Position numbers and translations under genes: made by a program. From Lysinibacillus pakistanensis (GTDB lineage: Bacteria; Bacillota; Bacilli; Bacillales_A; Planococcaceae): DNA of 64,000 nucleotides. The notes under the pieces were generated by a model. The model saw nothing but the letters and a program-made list of their open reading frames with translations, had not been told where the DNA came from and ran no database searches. Positions 7,462 through 17,016 of this stretch are shown piece by piece (position 1 is the first letter of the stretch; every line of letters begins with the position of its first letter). The stretch spans positions 2,292,501 through 2,356,500 of the forward strand of contig NZ_CP126101.1 in NCBI RefSeq assembly GCF_030123245.1, given 5' to 3'.

Positions 7462-9800
7462 ACTATTTGAAAAATAATTGGCTTTGGCTTGCTATAAGTA
7501 CTTATCTTATATTAGGAAGCTATTTGCTTTCTGTTACTTATAGCACGCCTTATTTAGGAATTAAACTGAAAGAAGAGAATGGACAATGGTTAATTATTGA
7601 ACCATATTATAAGGAATGGGCAAATAAGCAAAAGATTTCAGCAGGGGATATTATTTTAGAAATTGATGGTAACAATATTAATGAATTAAATATTATTAAA
7701 TACGATCCTGTAATTAGAGTAGCTAAAGAGTTAAAGTTTCTGAACCATGAAGATGGACAGTTAATTCATTTACAAATAGCACCATTAGATATTCCTGAAC
7801 AATTTTTGTATATATTTTTTTTACCAGCATGTTATTTTTTATTAAGTTTAATTGTTTCTCTCTACTTATATAAGAAACAAAAGAATTCGAGTTTAATAAA
7901 TTTACTTACTCTGTTTATTCTTACAGTATCGTTGGCATATGTTAGTATTGGTGCATCAGGAATGTTAGATAGTGTTGGAACAGTTGTGAATCGAAGTAGT
8001 ATGATACTTTGTCTTGTTCTTTTGATTCACTTTTTAAGAAATTATTTTTTATTTTTGAATTTAAAATGGTTATTTATCAACAACATTAAAATAATATATA
8101 TACTCCCTTTATCAATAGTTTCTTCTTTTAGTATTTTTAGCATCATCCACCCATTTACAAATACTTTATTCTCTATTTTTACCTTGTGGTTATTTTTTAT
8201 TTTGTTATTAATAATTTTTGGTATTTTAGGGATAGGCTATTCAAAATATAAAACCCCTCAATTGAAAATTTTTTTATTAAGTATTATTAGCCCTTTCTTA
8301 CCATTCCTTTTTTTGTTTGCCATACCGCAAATTATTTTTCATAAATATATACTTTCTGCTGATATATGCTCCTTATTTTTGTTGCTTATACCATACAGTT
8401 TCATATTTACACAGCTCACTGAACGGATATTTGATATGGAGTACTATATAACTCGTTTTCGTCATTATTTTAATTTTTCATTTGCTTTTACAGTTTGGCT
8501 ATTAATAGGTCTCTACTGGATAACTGATCTAGCTATTTCAAGAATGACGGAAATTTTCTTTTTTTCCTTCCTCTCTTTAATAGCCCTGTTCTATTTTAAA
8601 GAAAAAATAGATTATCATAAGCGAAAAATCCTTTTTTCAACAAAAGGAGATTATATCCATAGAATGTATACGACCATTGATAGTATAGGTAGAGTGGTGA
8701 AAATTGAAGATTTACTAGAAAGATTTGTTCAGGAAGTCTCCCTGCACCTTGAGATTCATCATGTTTATGTCCTCACCTATGATTTTCACACACATGCCGT
8801 TACTTCAACGAGCAAATCAAAAGAATATACACAAAATCAAATGGATGAAGTATTACTAGAAAAACTACGCTTGGGGGATATCAAGAAAACAGAGCATTTT
8901 TATATTGCTTTTATACACCAAGATGTAAATTATAAAAGAATATTAGTCGTAGATCATAATAAATCTATTTATCTAAAGGATGAGGAATTATTATGGCTTG
9001 AATTATTGCTTCTATATTTAAATAATTTTATAGAAAATACGAAAATGGTTGAAGATCTTTTAGAACAATTAAAGCATATGAAGGAAGCCGATAATAATCA
9101 GTTACCGTGGCTTAATAAGCTACTTTGGCTACGATTTGAAGAAGAAAAGTATCAATTGGCACAAGAGTTACACGATACGATTTTACAAGAACAGCTACAT
9201 ATTGCAAGGGAAATGGATGTAGTTATTCATGCAAAGAAAAAAACAAATATACAAATGAAACTTTCAAAAGTTCATGATCATATGATTGCATCGTTAAATG
9301 ATTTAAGAGGATATTGTGAAAATTTAAAACCGCCACTATTAGATACATTAGGTTTAAATGCAGCGCTCGAGAAACTTATTCAAAAAGTTCATAAACGTGC
9401 TGAATTTGTTTTAATTTACACCATTGATCGTCTTTATTTAGAGGATGAACGTTTAAACTTAATGATTTATCGTCTTTTCCAAGAGCTATTGAATAATGCC
9501 TTGAAACATTCGCATGCTAACATTGTTGAAATTCATCTCTTAGAAGCCAAAGAAGGTTTTGAAGTCAATTATTTTGACGATGGTATAGGATGTAAAATGG
9601 ATGAAATCATTCTTGCCGATTCAATGGGGATTAGGGGGATGCAAGAGAGGGTACGGGCCTTTAATGGCAAGTTTTCTATCAAGACCAATATAGGAGATGG
9701 GATGTCCATTCGAATTAAAGTAAATGAAAGAGAACAAACCAATTCCGATGGTTACAATACTTATCATAGATGGCCAACCCCTAGCAAACAACTCAATTGA
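7434..9800 (+). CDS. comP: ComP-type membrane histidine kinase
   Basis: 788 residues. It begins with a membrane segment (about 15-33), then an extracellular PDZ-like stretch (about 38-115, KISAGDIILEIDGNNI), then a further eight or so hydrophobic segments to residue 390. The cytoplasmic part has a HisKA_3 dimerisation box with phospho-acceptor His580 in ELHDTILQEQL, the N box ELLNNALKHSHA (about 684) and the G box DDGIGCKM (about 716), so the kinase core is intact. This is the layout of ComP, the receptor for ComX, which phosphorylates ComA. It overlaps comX by 28 bases. Its last codons run over the start of a comA remnant. Confidence 0.88.
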   Translation: MFRNGLLALNYLKNNWLWLAISTYLILGSYLLSVTYSTPYLGIKLKEENGQWLIIEPYYKEWANKQKISAGDIILEIDGNNINELNIIKYDPVIRVAKELKFLNHEDGQLIHLQIAPLDIPEQFLYIFFLPACYFLLSLIVSLYLYKKQKNSSLINLLTLFILTVSLAYVSIGASGMLDSVGTVVNRSSMILCLVLLIHFLRNYFLFLNLKWLFINNIKIIYILPLSIVSSFSIFSIIHPFTNTLFSIFTLWLFFILLLIIFGILGIGYSKYKTPQLKIFLLSIISPFLPFLFLFAIPQIIFHKYILSADICSLFLLLIPYSFIFTQLTERIFDMEYYITRFRHYFNFSFAFTVWLLIGLYWITDLAISRMTEIFFFSFLSLIALFYFKEKIDYHKRKILFSTKGDYIHRMYTTIDSIGRVVKIEDLLERFVQEVSLHLEIHHVYVLTYDFHTHAVTSTSKSKEYTQNQMDEVLLEKLRLGDIKKTEHFYIAFIHQDVNYKRILVVDHNKSIYLKDEELLWLELLLLYLNNFIENTKMVEDLLEQLKHMKEADNNQLPWLNKLLWLRFEEEKYQLAQELHDTILQEQLHIAREMDVVIHAKKKTNIQMKLSKVHDHMIASLNDLRGYCENLKPPLLDTLGLNAALEKLIQKVHKRAEFVLIYTIDRLYLEDERLNLMIYRLFQELLNNALKHSHANIVEIHLLEAKEGFEVNYFDDGIGCKMDEIILADSMGIRGMQERVRAFNGKFSIKTNIGDGMSIRIKVNEREQTNSDGYNTYHRWPTPSKQLN

Positions 9801-9876
9801 GAGCGCGTTTATTGAAGTTCTACAGAAGAAAATTGTCAAACTTAATAATACTCCACAAAGAAAGAATCGAATTTGA
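9748..9876 (+). pseudogene. comA: truncated comA response regulator stub
   Basis: A frame of 42 codons starting ATG 9748 begins VTILIIDGQPLA, the first strand and acidic patch of a NarL/ComA-type receiver domain (normally IIDDHP or IIDDQP). It then loses all similarity and stops at 9876. The phospho-acceptor Asp, the rest of the receiver and the HTH domain are absent from the following 500 bases. The position, overlapping the comP end by 53 bases, is where comA belongs. Confidence 0.65.
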
Positions 9877-9904
9877 TTAATTATTTCAAACAGATTCTTT
9901 TTTT
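9861..9904 (+). terminator. terminator after comP/comA stub
   Basis: An 8-bp stem AAAGAATC (9861-9868) with GATTCTTT (9893-9900), a long 24-base loop and seven T. Confidence 0.55.
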
Positions 9905-10401
9905 GTTGTCAAAAATGAGCTTGGAAGATCCTTTAAATAAAAACTATTAATCTGTTCATCATGGAGCAGACTATTTAATTTTTTTTCATTTAACATCATC
10001 CTTTTACAGTTTTATTAAAACCCACCTGCTATTAAAACTCCTTCTAACGACCTGAAAAGTACAATATTTTTTAAAATGTTCTTTTCCACTTTCTGTTTTC
10101 ACTATAATTTCTGATAGCCTACTTTATTGGTTGATTATAAACCAATATATCCATCCTTTATTTCTACCCACTCGTTTATAGACAGCATTCCCAGTGCTCC
10201 CAATTACGGTTTATTTAATTAAAATCAACGAATCTCTTATGGTATTGTCGCTATAAAGTAAAGGTATTTTGAAAAAATATTATATTATGAATATAGAGAA
10301 TATTTTAAATATTAATTTACATTTTAAAAAATTATGATAAGATTGTAATAAATTACGGTTATACAGTAATTATTCTTCTTTTAAGAGAAAGGAGTTAAGT
10401 T
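9877..10401. other. gene-free stretch with decayed coding traces
   Basis: About 525 AT-rich bases. On the minus strand, roughly 10220-10135, a 28-codon stopless run reads GSTGNAVYKRVGRNKGWIYW then FIINQ and a stop. It looks protein-like but has no start or ribosome site, so it is probably a gene remnant. The right part should hold the promoter of the regulator at 10402. No HTH part of comA was found. Confidence 0.4.
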
Positions 10402-10947
10402 ATGGAAGAAATTTTTCAAAAAATAAAGCAATTAAGATTTGAACAAGGTATGACTTTAAAGGAATTGAGTGAAAAGACGGAATTATCAGTTAGTTTCTTA
10501 TCCCAGATTGAGAGAGGAACATCATCATTAGCTATCACCTCTTTAAAAAAAATTGCTGATGCATTTGGCGTGAAGATGATTCATTTCTTCGAGGAGACGG
10601 AAGATCTAAATTACGCAGTGAAAAAGCAAAATCAAAAACCTTTTAAAATAGAAAGCTCTGATTCTACTTATGTTAGATTAAGTAATAACTTTCCAGATAG
10701 AAAAATAGAGCCATTTCTCGTCACAATAAAGCCTTTCCAAAAAGAAAATGAACCATTTAAGCATCCAGGTGAAGAATTTTATTACGTTCTAAAGGGGGCT
10801 GTATTATTCACTGTTGATCAGACGGAATATTATTTGCGTGAAGGAGAAGCCATCCATTTTCCTTCAAATCTAACTCATATATGGGAAAATCCTTTAAACC
10901 AAGAAACTGTATTACTTTCCGTAATCACGCCAGTAATTTTTAATTAA
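10402..10947 (+). CDS. XRE-family regulator with cupin domain
   Basis: 181 residues: an N-terminal helix-turn-helix of the XRE/SinR type (residues 6-60, LKELSEKTELSVSFLSQIERG) joined to a C-terminal cupin_2 barrel (residues 105-180, HPGEEFYYVLKGAVLFTV and GEAIHFPSNLTHIWEN). This architecture (PuuR/YdcN-like) usually senses a small metabolite in the cupin and controls a neighbouring transport or catabolic operon. AAAGGAGTT precedes the ATG by about 8 bases. It points into the ABC importer operon that starts at 11145 and is its likely local regulator (inference). Confidence 0.88.
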   Translation: MEEIFQKIKQLRFEQGMTLKELSEKTELSVSFLSQIERGTSSLAITSLKKIADAFGVKMIHFFEETEDLNYAVKKQNQKPFKIESSDSTYVRLSNNFPDRKIEPFLVTIKPFQKENEPFKHPGEEFYYVLKGAVLFTVDQTEYYLREGEAIHFPSNLTHIWENPLNQETVLLSVITPVIFN

Positions 10948-10958
10948 ACGAGTAAGGT

Positions 10959-10984
10959 TTCCCTGAACAAAAAAGGGAATTTTA
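10959..10984 (+). terminator. weak terminator after the regulator
   Basis: TTCCCT (10959-10964) can pair with AGGGAA just downstream, followed by TTTT. A short stem. Confidence 0.4.
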
Positions 10985-11144
10985 GAACGGATTTATTTTT
11001 TAGATTTTAAGTACCTTTTCGACAAGACTGCGGGCAATAGTTAATGGAATGTTCCTTAAGCAAACTCCTGTTTAATTTTCTGAATTATCAGTCTTCTAAT
11101 TCGTAGTTATTTTAAACAATATATTTTTGAAAGAGGTGAAATTG

Positions 11145-12143
11145 ATGACATTACTAAAAGTGGAGGATTTGACGATTAAATTTAAGTCACGCCAAGGTGT
11201 TGTCAAAGCAGTAGATAATTTAAACTTTGAATTAGCCCAAGGGAGTTCATTAGGAATCGTTGGTGAAAGTGGTAGTGGCAAAAGTGTTACATCCCTTACG
11301 ATAATGGGACTTTTACAAAATGCTAATACTGAAATCACAGGAAGTATTGATTTTGATGGTTTAGATTTGTTAAAACTCTCACCTCGTGAAATGAGGAAGA
11401 TTAGAGGAAATTCTATATCAATGATATTTCAAGAGCCGATGACCTCACTTAATCCTTTACATACTTGTGGTAAGCAAATTATGGAGCCAATCTTGATTCA
11501 CCAAAAAGATGTAAGTAAACAAGAGGCAAAAAAACAAGCAATTGAATTACTAAGAATGGTAGGAATCCCTTCTCCTGAGCAGCGATTTCATGAATATCCA
11601 CATCAAATGTCTGGTGGTATGCGACAAAGAATTATGATAGCTATCGCTTTAGCCTGTAATACCAAACTATTAATTGCTGATGAGCCTACTACTGCATTAG
11701 ATGTTACTATACAAGCGCAAATTCTAGATTTAATGAGCAGTCTGAAGAAAAAGAGGAATATGAGTATTATTATGATCACTCATGATTTGGGTGTTGTGAA
11801 AGAAATGTGTGAGAAAGTAGTTGTTATGTACACTGGACAAATTGTTGAAAAAAGTCCAACTGAGTTAGTATTTGCTGATCCTCTTCATCCGTATACAAAA
11901 GGATTACTTAATGCCATACCTAGAATTTCCAGTAAAGTGGAAAGACTTGAGGCGATTGAGGGTAGTGTCCCTGATGCACTGAATATGCCAAGAGGTTGCA
12001 GTTTTCATCCTCGCTGTAAGTTTGCAACAGAGAAATGCAAATTGGAATCCCCACCATTATTTCAACTAGAGGATGGTCGTGAAGTAAAATGCTTCATTTA
12101 TGACGGATCTGAAAGGGGCGGTGATGTGAATGGTACAAAATAA
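11145..12143 (+). CDS. peptide/nickel ABC importer ATP-binding protein (OppD/DppD type)
   Basis: 332 residues from ATG 11145, preceded by AAAGAGGTG. Walker A GESGSGKS (about residue 40), Q-loop [10 protein letters not shown], signature MSGGMRQR, Walker [13 protein letters not shown], and the C-terminal oligopeptide-transporter extension with the cysteine cluster [16 protein letters not shown] that marks OppD/DppD proteins. It hydrolyses ATP on the cytoplasmic side to power uptake. First gene of the operon; overlaps the next gene by 14 bases. Confidence 0.93.
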   Translation: MTLLKVEDLTIKFKSRQGVVKAVDNLNFELAQGSSLGIVGESGSGKSVTSLTIMGLLQNANTEITGSIDFDGLDLLKLSPREMRKIRGNSISMIFQEPMTSLNPLHTCGKQIMEPILIHQKDVSKQEAKKQAIELLRMVGIPSPEQRFHEYPHQMSGGMRQRIMIAIALACNTKLLIADEPTTALDVTIQAQILDLMSSLKKKRNMSIIMITHDLGVVKEMCEKVVVMYTGQIVEKSPTELVFADPLHPYTKGLLNAIPRISSKVERLEAIEGSVPDALNMPRGCSFHPRCKFATEKCKLESPPLFQLEDGREVKCFIYDGSERGGDVNGTK

Positions 12144-13134
12144 TTCCAATAATATAGCAGCGGTATCGAACAGCAATGGGACAGAAAACATTTTAGAGGT
12201 TTCACACTTGAAAAAGACCTTTCATATCAAAAGCCCAGATGGAAAAAAAGGCCTACTTAGAGCAGTAGACGATGTTTCTTTTACGATAAAAAAGGGTGAA
12301 ACTTTTAGTCTTGTCGGTGAAAGTGGATGCGGTAAAAGTACACTGGGCAGAACATTGCTAGGTCTATATACACCTGACCAGGGATCTGAAATTTTATTTA
12401 ATGGCGAAGATATTACAAAGTTTTCAAAATCAAAACGGAAAAATTTTGCTAAAAAGGCACAGCTGATTTTTCAAGATCCATCTGCTTGCTTAAATCCACG
12501 TAGAACCATTAAGCAAATTTTATTAGAACCATTCAAAATTCATAAAATACCAAATGGTGAAGCAAAAATTAAAGAGCTAATGGAAATGGTTGGTCTAGCA
12601 AATCGTTTCTTTGATAGATTTCCTCATGAAATGTCTGGAGGGCAGAAACAAAGGGTGGGAATTGCTCGAGCATTGGCACTAGATCCAGAACTTATAGTGT
12701 GTGACGAGCCTGTCTCAGCTTTAGATGTGTCGATTCAAGCTCAGGTCATTAACTTGCTAGAGGATTTACAGAAACAATTGAACCTTACTTATCTATTTAT
12801 CTCGCATGATCTAAGTGTTGTTCACCATATTAGTGACCGAGTCGCTGTAATGTATTTAGGTAAAATAGTTGAATTGTCTACTCGCGATCAACTATATGAA
12901 AAAACGCAACATCCTTACACAAAATCGCTCCTGTCCTCAGTTCCAGATATCACGGATGAACATCGAGAAAAGATTATTCTTACAGGGGATGTTCCAAGTC
13001 CATCTAATCCGCCTGCCGGATGTCGGTTTCATACAAGATGTCCTGTAGCAATGGATATTTGCAAAACACAGGAGCCTATCTTTATCCAAACAGATAGTAA
13101 GCACTTTGCAGCATGTCATTTGCAGACAAAGTAA
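12130..13134 (+). CDS. peptide/nickel ABC importer ATP-binding protein (OppF/DppF type)
   Basis: 334 residues. Walker A GESGCGKST (about residue 65), Q-loop FQDPSACLNPRRT, signature MSGGQKQRVGIARAL, Walker B LIVCDEPVSALD and the C-terminal GCRFHTRCPVAMDIC cluster. It pairs with the upstream ATPase to form the two-ATPase motor of Opp/Dpp-type importers. The start lies inside the end of the previous gene (translational coupling) behind a GGGGCGG site. Confidence 0.93.
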   Translation: MVQNNSNNIAAVSNSNGTENILEVSHLKKTFHIKSPDGKKGLLRAVDDVSFTIKKGETFSLVGESGCGKSTLGRTLLGLYTPDQGSEILFNGEDITKFSKSKRKNFAKKAQLIFQDPSACLNPRRTIKQILLEPFKIHKIPNGEAKIKELMEMVGLANRFFDRFPHEMSGGQKQRVGIARALALDPELIVCDEPVSALDVSIQAQVINLLEDLQKQLNLTYLFISHDLSVVHHISDRVAVMYLGKIVELSTRDQLYEKTQHPYTKSLLSSVPDITDEHREKIILTGDVPSPSNPPAGCRFHTRCPVAMDICKTQEPIFIQTDSKHFAACHLQTK

Positions 13135-13166
13135 AACTATAAATTTTTTATAAAAGGAGAACTTAG

Positions 13167-14765
13167 ATGATGAAAAAAATTTCTTTACTTTCAATCCTAT
13201 TGGTAGTAGTTCTATCACTTTTCGCCTGTAGTAAAGATGAAGAAAAAACAAATGAATCTGGAGGCACATCTAACACGGATACAATTGTTATTGGGGTTGC
13301 TTCCGACTGGAAAACATTAGATCCAGCTCGTGCTTATGAAGTGTTTGGGAATTTCTATTTCTATGCAACATATGAGAATTTATACACGTTGGAAGGGTCA
13401 GACCTTACACCAAAGCCAGCACTTGCTAAAGAATATACAGTAGATGAATCTGGACTTGTGTATACATTTAAGCTAGATGAGGGTCGTAAATTTTCCAGCG
13501 GGAATGCTGTAACTTCAGAGGATGTTGTATTTAGTTTTAATCGTACAATAAATTTAAAAGACAATGCTTCTGCTCTTGCAGAGGGAGTTGCCAGCGTGGA
13601 AGCGCCAGATGACAAGACTGTAGTTGTTAATCTTAAGGAAAAGGATGCATCCTTCCTTTCAAAACTTACAAGTAATGCCTTTGCAGTTGTAGATAGCAAA
13701 GTTGTAAAGGAACAAGGTGGTTCAGATGCTGCAGATGCAAGTACAACGGATGCAGCAACTGCTTACCTTGATGGGGCATCAGCAGGCAGTGGTCCTTATG
13801 TATTGAAGAAGTGGACTCCGAATACAGAGATGGTTCTTGAAAAGAATCCGAATTATACGGGTACTGTGAATGCGAGTAAGGTTATCATCAAAGAAATTCC
13901 AGATCCAAATACACAAATTAAAGCACTTGAAAAAGGTGAAATTGACGTAGCATTAAGTGTTGGACCTGACCAAGTGAAAAACATTAAAGAGGGTGGAAAT
14001 GCGAAGGTTGTATCTTCACCAACTTCAACAATTTCATTCTTATTAATGAATAATAGTACTGAAATAGGAAAAGAAATGGCGGATCCACTTGTTCAGCAAG
14101 CTGTTCGTTACGCACTTGACTATAAAGGCTTCCAGCTATTAGCGGGTGATGGCGCACTATTACCAATGTCATTTGTGCAAGATGGTTTTATTGGTGCAAA
14201 ATCTAGACCAGATAATTATCAAGACCTAGAGAAAGCAAAGGATTTGATGAAGCAGGCTGGGTATGAAAAGGGCTTTACTGTCCCTTTAACAGCTGCTAAT
14301 TACGATTCAGAAGGACTTTCATGGGTAACGATTGCTGAAAAAGTAAAAGAAGATCTTGCAAAAATTAATATTAATGTGGAAATTCAAACTGGAGATGTTG
14401 GGGTAGTTATTGAAGACTATCGAAATGGAAAAACGCCATTCCTAGTAATGCATTGGTCACCTGACTACTATGATTTAAGCAACCAATTAGCATTTATTCC
14501 AGGAGATATTGTAGGAAAACGTGCGAACTGGGAAGCTTCAGCTAATGCTGAATTAGTAAGCTTAGCTGAACCAGCGAAGGTGGAAATTGATGTGACAAAA
14601 CGTGCAGAAATTTCTGAGAAAATGCAGGAAATAATTGCTGAAAATAGTCCATATGCATTCCTAGTACAGCACCCTAAATCATTTGCTGTAGGTGCCAACC
14701 TTGAGGGCGTTACTTATAATGACCTTTATAAATTACGATTAAATGAATTAAAGCTTTCAAAATAA
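13167..14765 (+). CDS. ABC importer substrate-binding lipoprotein, family 5
   Basis: 532 residues with a type II signal: MMKKISLL, a hydrophobic core and lipobox LFAC with Cys21, so it is anchored on the outer face of the membrane. The mature part follows SBP_bac_5 proteins (DppA/OppA/NikA): TLDPARAYE near the start, LTPKPALAKEYTVDESGLVYTFKL, the GSGPYVLKKW region and a C-terminal AFLVQHPKSFAVG stretch. It delivers peptides or another solute to the permease pair. AAAAGGAG precedes the tandem ATG codons. About 390 bases of repeat DNA separate it from the permeases. Confidence 0.93.
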   Translation: MMKKISLLSILLVVVLSLFACSKDEEKTNESGGTSNTDTIVIGVASDWKTLDPARAYEVFGNFYFYATYENLYTLEGSDLTPKPALAKEYTVDESGLVYTFKLDEGRKFSSGNAVTSEDVVFSFNRTINLKDNASALAEGVASVEAPDDKTVVVNLKEKDASFLSKLTSNAFAVVDSKVVKEQGGSDAADASTTDAATAYLDGASAGSGPYVLKKWTPNTEMVLEKNPNYTGTVNASKVIIKEIPDPNTQIKALEKGEIDVALSVGPDQVKNIKEGGNAKVVSSPTSTISFLLMNNSTEIGKEMADPLVQQAVRYALDYKGFQLLAGDGALLPMSFVQDGFIGAKSRPDNYQDLEKAKDLMKQAGYEKGFTVPLTAANYDSEGLSWVTIAEKVKEDLAKININVEIQTGDVGVVIEDYRNGKTPFLVMHWSPDYYDLSNQLAFIPGDIVGKRANWEASANAELVSLAEPAKVEIDVTKRAEISEKMQEIIAENSPYAFLVQHPKSFAVGANLEGVTYNDLYKLRLNELKLSK

Positions 14766-15157
14766 TTTTTTACAATTAAGCAGCTACTCGTAGGTAGGAA
14801 ACTATATACGGTAGCTACTTACCTGAGATTACCTTCATTCAGCGGAAGACTCCCACCTCTATAGGTGGTGAGATGAATGTGATTTTGATTACTTTTTCAG
14901 AGGGTGTCCAAAAACCTACTGAAATAGCGGAACTCAGTCTAAGAACGCCACGTCCTGTGGCAACGACTGAGTGACCAATATCATGTTGGCCCAAAGCCTC
15001 CGGCGGATGTCACGGATTTTCAAAGGAATGAATTGTGCGGGCACAATTCAAAATCCGGACGCATTGTTTATCTGTAGCGAAAGCAAAGCGGCAGCTACAA
15101 TTACGCCGAGGCGAAATTGATTAGGAAGTTGTATTCTAGTTGGGAGTGTGATCCGAA
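14766..15157. repeat. GC-rich structured intergenic repeat inside the importer operon
   Basis: The gap between binding protein and permease is much more GC-rich than its surroundings. One part (14836-14879) is a hairpin: CATTC and GAATG ends around CACC-TCTATA-GGTG, resembling ends seen with IS200/IS605-type elements. A second part (about 14898-15128) begins AGGGTGTCC. It contains GCCACGTCCTGTGGC, a two-step hairpin at 15013-15057 (CGGATTTT and GAATTGTGC with their complements), and GTAGC...GCTAC. No open frame of note. Its look is that of a REP/BIME-like or non-autonomous mobile repeat. Similarity to known repeats is from memory, not a search. Confidence 0.6.
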
Positions 15158-16171
15158 TTGCTTAGATTTATTGCTAGGCGTCTATTGTTTCTGCTTTTCT
15201 TATTATTTGGTGTGGCACTTTTCGTTTTTATTCTTTCGCATTTAGTGCCAAGTGATCCGGTAGCTGCGAATTTGAGCCAAAGTGCATTGAATAATCCTGA
15301 AATTGTTGCTGCTTTTAAAGAGAAGTGGGGACTAGATCAGTCACTTTTTAGTCAATTACTTCTGTACTTCCAACACTTATTGACTGGTGATTTGGGTACA
15401 TCAATACGTACAGGTAGACCTGTATTTGAAGATTTAATGCAGTTCTTCCCAGCAACATTGGAATTATCGATAGTGGCGATGGTGATTGCCTTAGTATTAG
15501 GTATTTTATTTGGCACAATTTCTGCCATTTTCAGAAATAAGGCTATTGACCATATCATTCGTACTGTTTCTATTAGTGGGGTATCTGTCCCAAGCTTTTG
15601 GTTTGCTTTAATTATGCTCAATATTTTTTCTTCCGTTTTAGGCATTACGCCTGGACCTGGTCGAATTGATGCACGGGCAACAACTCCTGAGGGGGGAACA
15701 GGATTACTTCTATTAGATTCGATGATGAGTGGGAATTTTCAATTATTCGGTGATGTGGCTATGCATTTGATTTTGCCAGGGACGGTGTTAGGATTCTTTA
15801 CTATGGGATTAATTGCTCGTCAAACAAGATCTAATTTACTTGAAGTGTTGTCAATGGATTACATACGTACAGCTCGTTCTAAGGGTCTGAAGGAATCTGG
15901 GATTATCGTTAAACATGCGATTTCCAATGCAATGATACCGGTCATTACAGTAGCTGGAATAGGATTTTGTAATTTACTAGGTGGAATGGTGCTTGTTGAG
16001 AATATTTTTGCATGGCCAGGAATTGGACAATATGCCTACCTATCTGCCGTTTCACTCGATTTCCCAGCTATATGCGGTGTTTCATTATTAATTGCTTTTA
16101 TTTATGTTGTTATTAATCTACTAATTGATATCCTTTATGGGATTATTGATCCGAGGGTGAGGTATAAATAA
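15158..16171 (+). CDS. peptide/nickel ABC importer permease (OppB/DppB type)
   Basis: 337 residues from TTG 15158. A GTG a few bases upstream is out of frame and soon stops; GGGAG lies about 11 bases before. It begins LRFIARRLLFLLFLLFGVALFVFILSHLVP-like, typical of DppB. It then has six membrane helices and the EAA coupling loop (about 205-235, DYIRTARSKGLKESGIIVKHA) that docks on the ATPases, and ends IDILYGIIDPRVRY. Forms the inner-membrane channel with the next gene. Confidence 0.93.
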   Translation: MLRFIARRLLFLLFLLFGVALFVFILSHLVPSDPVAANLSQSALNNPEIVAAFKEKWGLDQSLFSQLLLYFQHLLTGDLGTSIRTGRPVFEDLMQFFPATLELSIVAMVIALVLGILFGTISAIFRNKAIDHIIRTVSISGVSVPSFWFALIMLNIFSSVLGITPGPGRIDARATTPEGGTGLLLLDSMMSGNFQLFGDVAMHLILPGTVLGFFTMGLIARQTRSNLLEVLSMDYIRTARSKGLKESGIIVKHAISNAMIPVITVAGIGFCNLLGGMVLVENIFAWPGIGQYAYLSAVSLDFPAICGVSLLIAFIYVVINLLIDILYGIIDPRVRYK

Positions 16172-17004
16172 TGAGAAAATTTAGCTCTTTTATCACTCAA
16201 AAAGGATTTCTTTTTAAACTGGGATTATTCATTTGTGCATTTTGGATAATCGTTGTCATTTGTGCGCCATTAATCGCTACACATAGTACAACTGTACAAG
16301 ATTTAACCATTCGATACCAGCCACCAAGCTTTTCACATTTCTTTGGTACTGATGAGCTAGGGCGTGATGTATTCTCACGTGTTATGTACGGTTCTAGAAT
16401 TTCTTTATCAGCTGGTGTTATTACCGTGATCATTGCCTTTTCTTTTGGTATTTTCTATGGGGGAATTGCAGGATATAAAGGCGGGAAAGTGGACGAGGTG
16501 ATGATGCGTTTCTCAGAGCTAATTATGGCATTTCCACCACTAATTTTAGCGATGGTCATTGCAGCAGCACTTGGTCCAAGTATCATAAACTCTGTAATTG
16601 CAATGGCCATTATATGGTGGCCAAATTATGCAAGATTAATGCGTTCAATGGTTATCTCCTTAAAAGAAAGCGAGTATGTTACCGCTTCTCGTGTGATGGG
16701 TGCCTCACATGTTCGAGTTCTATTTTTAGAAATTTTACCGAATAGCTTTGGTCCATTACTGGTTATGGCAACACTTGATCTAGGGAATGCAATCTTGATG
16801 TTTTCAGGATTAAGCTTCCTCGGACTAGGAACACAGCCGCCTACACCTGAGTGGGGGTCAATGGTATCAGATGGGGCAAAGGTTATTCAAAATTGGTGGG
16901 TATCAACCTTCCCAGGGTTAGCTATATTCTCAATTTCGATTGGTGCTAACTTCGTAGGGGATGGTCTACGAGACTTTCTAGATCCAAAACTTCAAAAAGA
17001 ATAG
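16171..17004 (+). CDS. peptide/nickel ABC importer permease (OppC/DppC type)
   Basis: 277 residues; the ATG shares its A with the TAA of the upstream permease. The OppC signature HFFGTDELGRDVFSRVMYGS lies near residue 50, the EAA loop YVTASRVMGASHVRVLFLE near 170, and the C-terminal GDGLRDFLDPK is intact. It completes the two-permease core of the importer. Confidence 0.94.
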   Translation: MRKFSSFITQKGFLFKLGLFICAFWIIVVICAPLIATHSTTVQDLTIRYQPPSFSHFFGTDELGRDVFSRVMYGSRISLSAGVITVIIAFSFGIFYGGIAGYKGGKVDEVMMRFSELIMAFPPLILAMVIAAALGPSIINSVIAMAIIWWPNYARLMRSMVISLKESEYVTASRVMGASHVRVLFLEILPNSFGPLLVMATLDLGNAILMFSGLSFLGLGTQPPTPEWGSMVSDGAKVIQNWWVSTFPGLAIFSISIGANFVGDGLRDFLDPKLQKE

Positions 17005-17016
17005 GTGGTAAATGAA

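Noticed and set aside
9880..9999. 37-codon minus-strand frame after the comA stub
   Set aside because: Its ATG sits directly on the AAAAGG and it overlaps the terminator; no family resemblance.
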